A stretch of 16,282 nt of DNA from Akkermansiaceae bacterium (GTDB lineage Bacteria > Verrucomicrobiota > Verrucomicrobiia > Verrucomicrobiales > Akkermansiaceae). This document shows, in pieces, positions 7,481 through 13,228 of the stretch. Location: NCBI GenBank assembly GCA_028293225.1, contig JAQGPE010000473.1, forward strand, positions 1 to 16,282. Direction: 5' to 3'. Made by a program: the position numbers and the translations under genes. How positions within the stretch are numbered: the stretch's first letter is position 1; every line of letters begins with the position of its first letter. Under the pieces are notes generated by a model. That model searched no databases. It saw nothing but the letters and a program-made list of their open reading frames with translations, and was not told the DNA's origin.

Positions 7481-8829
7481 CAGTTTGGAACGCGAAGAAC
7501 GCGGTAGCCTGTGCCGCCGGAGTCGGGAGCACCACGAGAGACCCTCTTTTTCGTGCCGGAAGTCACATCGTAAAGGAGGAAGCGGAAGTTCTCGGCTGTG
7601 TTGTCGCCGTCGACTTCAAGTGCGGTCACCAGGGCATTTGCCGTCGTGCCGCTGGATTGGGTTACTGGAGCGGTCTGAAGTAGGATCGACTTCGCAGCCC
7701 CGGTGCCGGTGGAGGTCCCGGTAGCTAGGGTCAGATCCACGCCAGCCCCATTGGTGCCGGAGCCGTTCGCTGGCCGGAATAGGGGGGCCTGAACGAAAGT
7801 CTTGAAGAAAGCCCGATCCCACCAGTTGGCCGCGGCACTTCCACCAAGCCATCCCTGGCCGTCGCTGTAGAGCACGCCATGGAAAAGGAATCCGTCACCG
7901 TTCTGGACTGTGGTGAAGGAGCCATTGGTGGAGACCCTCGCGCCCGTGTTGCTGACCGCAAAAATCCCGTTCGCCGAGTTCATCCAGTAAGGCACCTGCC
8001 GGTCGGGCGGATTCGAGATCAGGGCTGCCGCCGTCGTCATCGTGATCGCGCCGGTGCCAACCGGATAACGGGTGTTCCACTTCGAAAAGACCGAGTTGGC
8101 GACGATGGCGTAGCCCGCAGTGGTGAGGTGGATGTCCCCTGCCGGGAGATGGAGGCTGGTGGGGGTGCAATCCTGGGCGAGGTCGATGGCATCCTGGCCG
8201 GTGCCCGTGCCGCTGTTGACCAGGATGGTGCGGATGTCCAAATACCGATCACCGTAAATGGTTCCAAGGTCCGCATTTAGCTGGATCAAGGTCGCGTAGT
8301 TGGCTGTGCCGATCCCTTCCCCGGGAGCGTTCAGAATCGATAGTATCAGGAAGCGGGCATTGGCGCCCTGGACGCTTCGCAGTTGCGAAACGATGTAGGC
8401 AATATCCGCCTTAACCGTGGTGGGGTCACCGAGATTGTTCCGCCCGATCCATAGGATATAGGGCAGATTCCAGTATTGAGGAATCAGGTCGAAACGGGTC
8501 CGGATCATGGTGGACGTGTCGCCCCCAACCCCTCGATTCTGGAACTCACCCCGCTTGAACAGGCTGCGGAGCAAGGTAGGATAGGGCGTTTGCCCACCGG
8601 TCCCGGCTGTATAACTATCGCCCAGGGCGACGAGATCCACGCTGCTGACCTCCTCCACGGTAGCAATTGGAGGTGCACCGATGCGATCCCGGAACCAGGC
8701 GGCGTCTCCCTCCATCAGCGTCCGCCCGGTCAAGGTCACCCGGGAGGCCTGGGGGGTCAATTCCGCCGCTGGGGCGGCCAGCTGCAGAGATCCGATCAGG
8801 ATCAGGAATAGAGCGAACAATCGGTTCAT
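7480..8829 (-). CDS. SGNH/GDSL-hydrolase tail-type protein with predicted signal peptide
   Basis: This 449-aa protein begins with a signal-peptide-like stretch: MNR, a hydrophobic core LFALFLILIGSLQLAA, and a possible cleavage site at PAAE (about residue 20-23). An SGNH esterase-like domain follows. Block I is VALGDSYTAG with Ser72, block II is GVGGDT with Gly102/Gly103, and block III is WIGRNN with Asn131. The block V region reads AGDIHLTTAGY with His234, where the usual D-x-x-H is replaced by G-D-I-H. Residues about 255-449 resemble tail-fibre sequence (DLTLATGTSTGTGAAKSILL; SSGTTANALVTALEVDGD). It is coupled on both sides (TAATG at the start, TGATG at the end). It may deacylate a surface glycan or serve as a fibre. 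A Sec signal is odd for a virion protein, so an exported or envelope-acting enzyme is also possible. Confidence 0.8.
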   Translation of the reverse strand: MNRLFALFLILIGSLQLAAPAAELTPQASRVTLTGRTLMEGDAAWFRDRIGAPPIATVEEVSSVDLVALGDSYTAGTGGQTPYPTLLRSLFKRGEFQNRGVGGDTSTMIRTRFDLIPQYWNLPYILWIGRNNLGDPTTVKADIAYIVSQLRSVQGANARFLILSILNAPGEGIGTANYATLIQLNADLGTIYGDRYLDIRTILVNSGTGTGQDAIDLAQDCTPTSLHLPAGDIHLTTAGYAIVANSVFSKWNTRYPVGTGAITMTTAAALISNPPDRQVPYWMNSANGIFAVSNTGARVSTNGSFTTVQNGDGFLFHGVLYSDGQGWLGGSAAANWWDRAFFKTFVQAPLFRPANGSGTNGAGVDLTLATGTSTGTGAAKSILLQTAPVTQSSGTTANALVTALEVDGDNTAENFRFLLYDVTSGTKKRVSRGAPDSGGTGYRVLRVPN

Positions 8830-8960
8830 TACTTTGGAGCTTGGACTTTGGTATGGTCGTCGCCGGCGGTGATTGGGGAGCCGTCGTCGCCGGCGGTGAC
8901 GAACTCGTTCCCGGGTTTCGCGCCTCCTCCCAAAAGGATGAGTCGGATGATCGGCCTCAC
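8829..8960 (-). CDS. 43-aa coupled small protein with duplicated TAGDD motif
   Basis: This small frame starts with GTG at 8960, overlapping the TGA of the upstream gene as GTGA. It ends with TAA overlapping the ATG of the SGNH gene as TAATG. Overlap at both ends strongly suggests real translation within the operon. The product starts MRPIIRLILLGGGAKPGNEF and contains VTAGDDG then ITAGDDH, nine residues apart, before ending KVQAPK. The repeat is also exact at DNA level: GTCGTCGCCGGCGGTGA occurs at 8856-8872 and 8883-8899 on the plus strand. I do not recognise a family. The hydrophobic start followed by acidic repeats could be a tiny membrane peptide or a structural peptide. A purely spacer role with accidental openness cannot be excluded. 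Confidence 0.62.
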   Translation of the reverse strand: MRPIIRLILLGGGAKPGNEFVTAGDDGSPITAGDDHTKVQAPK

Positions 8961-9724
8961 AGTCCTGCGGAGCGGAGTTTGAGGGTGGCGGTGGCGCCGC
9001 TAGCCGGGGTGTAGCCGCCGGCGGTGGTGAGGATTCCCCACAGTCCGCTCTGGCCGGAGCCGAGCTTGAACTGCTTGTTGATCTGGTCGGTCTGCACGTA
9101 GAGCAGCCCGCCCATGGCGACCGGCGTGCCGACGTCGATGTAGCCGCGGTAGATCGCGGCGTTATCAGCCAGGTAGGTGCCGATCACCGCGTTGTCCGCG
9201 ACGGCCGTGGGCAGCGCGCTGAACAGGTGCAGGCGGAAGGAGGTCATGCCGCTCGGCACGGCGGCCAGGTCGATCCGCAGATCGACTCCGGTCAGGATCA
9301 CATGCCCGTCGACCGGTCCGACGTTGGCAAAGACCAGCCGCGCGTCGGTGGGCCCGGTGATGTCGCCGGCGGCGTAGGCCGTCACATCGCCCGGCCGGGT
9401 GATGGAGACCACCGAAACGTAGCCGGTGCCCTGGATGGTCGAGACCGTCTCGCCGCCCGCGGTGGTGGAGGATCCTGTCAGAACAGTTACCCGGGAATCC
9501 TCCGCTTGGCACCAGATCTGGATCACCGTGGAAGGGCTTTCAAAAATCCCGTTGCCCTCCCAGTAGATCACCTTCACCTCAGACCAGCTCGGGGTGCCGG
9601 TGGCGGTGTTCTTGGCCATGACCCGCACGGGGGTCGAATTGTTGATGGCCAGCTTTTGACCTACCCCGACCGCGATCTCCGGGGATTTCTGATTGGCGGC
9701 GATCAGCGCCGAATACAGTTCCAT
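8957..9724 (-). CDS. Conserved-looking phage structural protein, function unknown
   Basis: This 255-aa protein starts MELYSALIAANQKSPEIAVG. It has an N-terminal beta-rich part with scattered Ser/Thr/Gly, and from about residue 110 a pattern I associate with uncharacterised virion proteins of environmental phages. That pattern is DVTAYAAGDITGPT, then ARLVFANVGPVDGHVILTGV, then SFRLHLFSALPTAVADNAVI and a glycine-rich beta C-terminus ending TATLKLRSAGL. There are no catalytic motifs, no signal peptide and no membrane segment. It lies directly after the tail chaperone pair, where a tape-measure gene would normally stand, but it is far too short and not helical enough to be one. A decoration or tail-associated role is plausible but unproven. 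The stop overlaps the GTG of the 43-aa gene. Confidence 0.75.
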   Translation of the reverse strand: MELYSALIAANQKSPEIAVGVGQKLAINNSTPVRVMAKNTATGTPSWSEVKVIYWEGNGIFESPSTVIQIWCQAEDSRVTVLTGSSTTAGGETVSTIQGTGYVSVVSITRPGDVTAYAAGDITGPTDARLVFANVGPVDGHVILTGVDLRIDLAAVPSGMTSFRLHLFSALPTAVADNAVIGTYLADNAAIYRGYIDVGTPVAMGGLLYVQTDQINKQFKLGSGQSGLWGILTTAGGYTPASGATATLKLRSAGL

Positions 9725-9736
9725 GCCGAAAGAGTT

Positions 9737-9770
9737 CAGGCCATCGACCGGGACTATGGTAGGTGGCCTG
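9737..9770 (-). repeat. Inverted repeat between the chaperone and structural genes
   Basis: CAGGCCA (9737-9743) and TGGCCTG (9764-9770) form a 7-bp stem around a 20-base loop in the 72-base gap between the chaperone stop and the next start. In minus-strand mRNA the stem ends about 12 bases before the downstream ATG, so it could affect initiation or RNA processing. There is no T-run, so it is not an intrinsic terminator. Confidence 0.35.
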
Positions 9771-9796
9771 TGAAGGGTTCGCGGGATTCGGGGTTT

Positions 9797-10377
9797 TCAG
9801 CCGCCATGGGTGGCCATGTAAGCGGCCAGCGCGTCGACGGCCTCGGGGCTGTCCTGGTCGACCTCGGCTTCCCCGGCGCCGGGCATGAAATCGTCCGCCG
9901 TCCAAGCCTCGCCGTCCTTGCGGCGGGCGTGCAGCGTGCACAGCAGGGCGTAGAGATCCGCCCGGCGGAGGTTGAAGACGTGCGCCTCGTGATCGCGCTT
10001 CTCTGCAATGGCCGCTTCCAGGGCGGCCAGATCGTCGAGATCGAGCTCGTCGAAGTCCGCCCGGCTCAGGCCGGTGGCGACGTGGAGGTGCGCCCACGCG
10101 GCGCTCAGCCGTTTCCCTCCGCACCGGGCGCGTCGGAATACATCGCCTTCAGCGCGTCGATCAGTTCATGGAAGTCCATCTCCTCGATCGCTTCCATGCT
10201 CGGCGGCTCCGGCCAGTGCCGGCTGCCTTCGAAGTAGATGTCGACCAGCGCGTCGGCACTGGCGATCTCCTTGGTATCCGGCTGCAGCAGGTTGGCGATC
10301 TTGTGCTTCTCCTGGAGCGCCTTGATCTGGCGCATCTTGAGCTTCAGCTTGAGGGCGGGCTTGGTCGGTTTGGACAT
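9797..10377 (-). CDS. Tail assembly chaperone, -1 frameshift fusion (gpGT-like)
   Basis: A -1 ribosomal frameshift at GGGAAAC (10117-10111) would join the first 89 residues of the short chaperone to 104 further residues read from the -1 frame, ending at TGA 9799-9797, for about 193 aa in all. The extension reads RLSAAWAHLHVATGLSRADF, is acidic and helical through DELDLDDLAALEAAIAEKRD, continues HEAHVFNLRRADLYALLCTL and ends ALAAYMATHGG. This is protein-like, whereas the other two frames there are arginine-, proline- or serine-rich shadows. There is no good independent start for the extension, as expected for gpGT-type fusions. In lambda the T part recruits tube subunits to the tape measure. 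The downstream gene is not a tape-measure gene, which is unusual. Confidence 0.88.
10090..10117 (-). promoter_or_regulatory. Programmed -1 frameshift signal: GGGAAAC slippery site plus stem
   Basis: Read in the chaperone frame the site is G GGA AAC, a perfect X XXY YYZ heptamer at 10117-10111 (lambda uses GGGAAAG in the same gene pair). The zero-frame TGA is one codon further on. After a 6-base spacer comes an all-GC stem GCGCC-GCGTG-GGCGC (10104-10090), the usual spacing for a stimulatory structure. The parts and the continuous -1 frame agree. Confidence 0.88.
10105..10377 (-). CDS. Tail assembly chaperone, short form (gpG-like)
   Basis: This is the unshifted product of the tail assembly chaperone locus, 90 aa. 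It begins MSKPTKPALKLKLKMRQIKA with a basic start, then contains a compact helical region (ASADALVDIYFEGSRHWPEP; EEMDFHELIDALKAMY), and ends PGAEGNG just after the slippery site. By analogy with lambda gpG it would coat the tape-measure protein and assist tube polymerisation without entering the mature tail. It lies 37 bases after the tube-protein gene, the canonical position for this function. The start has no Shine-Dalgarno motif. The identification rests on position, size and the overlapping frameshifted extension more than on recognisable sequence. Confidence 0.85.
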   Translation of the reverse strand: MSKPTKPALKLKLKMRQIKALQEKHKIANLLQPDTKEIASADALVDIYFEGSRHWPEPPSMEAIEEMDFHELIDALKAMYSDAPGAEGNG

Positions 10378-10414
10378 GGCGGGATGGGGTGTTGAAGTGA
10401 AGAGTCAGCCGGGA

Positions 10415-11287
10415 TCAATCCTTGCCCCAGAAGTCGGAAGGGGCGGTGAGGTTCGACGGCAGGACGGTGGTGGCGATGCTGTTGCCCTCGTGGATATACT
10501 CGCCGGTCGGCTCCAGGGTCATGGTGCGGTTGACCGTCTTGTTCGGCTCGTAGCTCGGTTCGCCCAGCTCCTTGACTGTGGCGTGCACCAGGATGCCGCT
10601 GGCGGCGGTGTTGGAGTGCTCGATGAGCCAGAAGGTGGCGGTCTCGTTCTTGAAGTCGGCCGCGAAAAGGTGGTGGTTTTCCTCGTTGACGAATCCGACC
10701 ACGCCGGCGGCGGTGGCAGCGGAGGTCGGGGCGGCCGTGATCCCGGTGGCAGAGCCCGTGGCCAGCGCGAGGTTGAGAGTGCCGTCATTGGCGACCGATT
10801 GGCCGGACACGGAGCGGCGGGTGAGGGTGATGGCGGTGCCGGTGCCGCTGACGATGAAGCGGCCGTTGACCGTGGCGTTGGCTGCCAGCGCGATCCGGAC
10901 CAAGTCGGCCCAGCCCTGCGGCGAGCCGCCAGAGCCGGTCACGACCGGGACGTTGATCGCCAGGGGCGAGCCGGTCATGCCGGCGGAAGTCAGGGTAACC
11001 AGGGCATTGCCCGCACCGGTCACGGTGCCGGCCGCGGTGGCGGTGGTGACCTGATTGATGCCGGTCACGGCCGCAGGGTTCCAGGTGATCTGGCAGGTGA
11101 TGTCGCCATACTCCTTGGTCCCAGGGCTCTTTTTCTTGGCCGCCGAGCCGCTGCCGGAGCAGTCCAGCGTGAGATCTTCCTCGACCGTCTCGCGAGTCAG
11201 CGCGGGCCCCGAGATGGAGACGCGCTTGGCGATCAGGTCGAACGTCGTGCCATTCCAGCGGGAGAGTCGGGTGCAGTTGCCTTTCAC
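10415..11287 (-). CDS. Major tail tube protein with inserted beta-rich domain
   Basis: This 290-aa protein forms the stacked rings of the tail tube. The N-terminus (MKGNCTRLSRWNGTTFDLIA; RVSISGPALTRETVEEDLTL) and the EYGDITCQITWNP strand resemble lambda gpV-type tube proteins. The C-terminus (HLFAADFKNETATFWLIEHS; GILVHATVKELGEPSYEPNK; VNRTMTLEPTG) is equally typical. Between about residues 74 and 193 is an Ala/Thr/Gly-rich insertion (TVTGAGNALVTLTSAGMTGS ... IVSGTGTAITLTRRS ... NDGTLNLALATGSATG) that looks like a surface domain found in other phage structural proteins. The start is GTG; an in-frame TGA lies shortly upstream and no other start fits. The gene is followed by the chaperone pair, as in canonical tail modules, but is preceded by tip genes, which is not canonical. 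Confidence 0.88.
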   Translation of the reverse strand: MKGNCTRLSRWNGTTFDLIAKRVSISGPALTRETVEEDLTLDCSGSGSAAKKKSPGTKEYGDITCQITWNPAAVTGINQVTTATAAGTVTGAGNALVTLTSAGMTGSPLAINVPVVTGSGGSPQGWADLVRIALAANATVNGRFIVSGTGTAITLTRRSVSGQSVANDGTLNLALATGSATGITAAPTSAATAAGVVGFVNEENHHLFAADFKNETATFWLIEHSNTAASGILVHATVKELGEPSYEPNKTVNRTMTLEPTGEYIHEGNSIATTVLPSNLTAPSDFWGKD

Positions 11288-11348
11288 GCTCTCAGCCCGC
11301 CACGACCGCGCTCAAATGGGGAGCGGCTGGGGAGGGCGTTGGGGCGAT

Positions 11349-13166
11349 TCACGGATACGAACGGATCTCCGGTAGGCTGAATTCCAGGATCCCGGCGCCG
11401 TCGAACTCAGCCAGCAGGGTGGCGGATAGTTGGGTGGACAGGACCTTTGGAGTGCGGAGCACGAACTCGTCCCCCGCCTGATACCGGGTCACCCCGCCGC
11501 CGGCCGGCGAGTTGTCGAACAGATCTCGCGCGATCTGGCTGAAGGGAGAGACGGCCGCCAGGGTCAGGCTGATCCGGGCAAACGATCCGCTCAGCACCGT
11601 GCAGCGCACCGCGGCGTCGATGGTCTTGCCGGTCAGGTCCTCGATGTTGGCGGCGGTGTAGAAGAAGTTGGAGACGGTCGTTGCTCCGATGGTGTTGATG
11701 GTGAATCTCCACGCATTCACGCCACCACCCAGGTCGACCAGCGACTTGCTGGCGGTGGCGCCCGTGCCAAGGTTGAAGGTCCAGTCGGTCGGATTGCCAG
11801 AGCTGCCGGCCAACACGGAATTGTTCGTCTGGATCGTCCCGCCCATGCCGTAGGGGTCGAGCGAGTAGTTGAACAGCGGGCGCAGCAGGTCCGCTCCAGC
11901 CCTTCCGATCAGGGCGGCGCCGGGTTCGTTGGGGTGCAGGTGGTCGGACTGAATGAAGTCGTCCAGGGCGATCGCCGTGCCGGGCGAAGTCTGCATCGTT
12001 GTCGGACAGGGCACCAGCAGCGCGCCGGTCGCCGCTGCGACCCCGGGTAGCACCGCCCATTTGGCCGCCATTGCCGCGGAGAGCGCTCCCCCGGAATTCC
12101 CGGTAAAAGCCAGCGGGATCGCGGGCGGGGCGAACATCACCGCGTAAATCCCCTTGTTGCGCAGCGCCGTGCAGATCGTGGTCATGTTGGCCGCGTATTG
12201 CGACGGAGTCAGCCCGCCGTCATTGGTGCCGGCCATGAACCAGCACATCCGCGCGCCGGAGCTCAGGACCTGCGGCAGGTGGGTATCGATGATCTGCTGG
12301 GAGGTGTAGCCGCTGGTCGCGAAGGAAAAGCGTCCGTCGTGGGGGATGAAGTCGACCCGCGATCCCAGGAAAACCCGCGCATGCGCGGCATAGCCCCCGG
12401 CGGCCAGGTTGACCAGGCTGTCGGAGACGGCCGCGGTGATCGAGTCACCCATCAGGGCGACGCCCACCCCGTCATCCGGAGAGCCGATCGGGAAGGCCAC
12501 CGCGTGCACCACGTAGTCAGCGGTATGGTAGGACCCGCCCAGCTTCACCCCGCCTGCCAGCGCGGCCAGCGCGTTCGGATAGATTCCCCGCACCATGTAG
12601 TTGCTGGCCGCGAACTCCGCCGCCGCGGCGGCGGTCTCCGCGCGCTCCGCCCCATCCAGATAGCGGGCGTCGCTCTCCGGCTTGGTGTAGTATTCGACCG
12701 GCGGGGTGGGAGGCGCGATGATCGATTCCGATTCGCTGTAGTCCTCCACCACCGCGATCTCGGTGGACAGGTAGGTGTTTTTCAGACCGCTGCCATCTTC
12801 GGCCCGCACGATCAGCCGGTAGGATCCGGGCGGCAGAGCCGCTTCGGCGGCGGTGAAGCTGGCGGTCACCAGCTGTTTCAGGGAACTTGGCCAGTCGGCG
12901 GCGGTGAAGGAGGCGTCGCAGTCGGCGGCGCCGTAGGTCTTGCGCATCAGGCTGGCGGTCAGCGGGCCCGCATCCAGCGCTTTGACCTCCACGATCAGCG
13001 TGGCGATCTGGGCGGCCAGCACAAAGGCCCCGTGGTCGGAAATCGCCAGCTGGATCGACAGGTCCGATCCGGCCCACCAGAAGGGCCGCTCGGCGGTGTT
13101 GGTATCGCGGACGGTGCGGGAAGTGTTCTGGGATTCACCCAGGAGGCGGACGATCTTGCGGGCCAT
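11349..13166 (-). CDS. Tail fibre/baseplate protein with SGNH hydrolase domain
   Basis: This 605-aa modular protein has an N-terminal beta-sandwich-like region (about 1-145), which suggests a virion-attachment domain of the upper-baseplate kind. A linker and alanine-rich helix follow (ERAETAAAAAEFAAS, about 174-188), then YPNALAALAGGVKLGGSYHT, a motif common in phage fibres. The SGNH hydrolase occupies about 230-430: block I ALMGDSIT with Ser242, block II TSGYTS with Gly286, block III MAGTNDG with Asn315, and block V DHLHPN with Asp408 and His411, so all catalytic positions are present. The C-terminus (about 440-605) is a beta-rich, probable carbohydrate-binding domain. It probably deacetylates or de-esterifies a host-surface glycan during adsorption. 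It sits just downstream of the J-like gene, a usual place for receptor-binding proteins. Confidence 0.88.
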   Translation of the reverse strand: MARKIVRLLGESQNTSRTVRDTNTAERPFWWAGSDLSIQLAISDHGAFVLAAQIATLIVEVKALDAGPLTASLMRKTYGAADCDASFTAADWPSSLKQLVTASFTAAEAALPPGSYRLIVRAEDGSGLKNTYLSTEIAVVEDYSESESIIAPPTPPVEYYTKPESDARYLDGAERAETAAAAAEFAASNYMVRGIYPNALAALAGGVKLGGSYHTADYVVHAVAFPIGSPDDGVGVALMGDSITAAVSDSLVNLAAGGYAAHARVFLGSRVDFIPHDGRFSFATSGYTSQQIIDTHLPQVLSSGARMCWFMAGTNDGGLTPSQYAANMTTICTALRNKGIYAVMFAPPAIPLAFTGNSGGALSAAMAAKWAVLPGVAAATGALLVPCPTTMQTSPGTAIALDDFIQSDHLHPNEPGAALIGRAGADLLRPLFNYSLDPYGMGGTIQTNNSVLAGSSGNPTDWTFNLGTGATASKSLVDLGGGVNAWRFTINTIGATTVSNFFYTAANIEDLTGKTIDAAVRCTVLSGSFARISLTLAAVSPFSQIARDLFDNSPAGGGVTRYQAGDEFVLRTPKVLSTQLSATLLAEFDGAGILEFSLPEIRSYP

Positions 13167-13228
13167 GGGCTCTGGCCTACGTCATCCGCCGCCGCCGGCG
13201 GAGAGCGGCCGGGCTCGATTGGCTGGGT

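Noticed and set aside
9754..10008. 84-aa minus-strand open frame in the same place
   Set aside because: It is Ser/Arg/Thr-rich with no family pattern; the true coding frame here is the -1 chaperone extension.
9579..10124. Long minus-strand open frame across the chaperone extension
   Set aside because: It is extremely arginine/proline-rich and overlaps both the -1 chaperone frame and the structural gene; it is a GC-rich shadow.
10238..11380. 380-aa plus-strand open frame
   Set aside because: It is antisense to the tail tube and chaperone genes, with Gly/Arg/Ala-rich low-complexity content typical of shadows.
13167..13228. GC palindrome (CCGCCGGCGG) between the J-like and SGNH genes as a terminator
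   Set aside because: The stem is simple CGG-type sequence and there is no T-run on either side.
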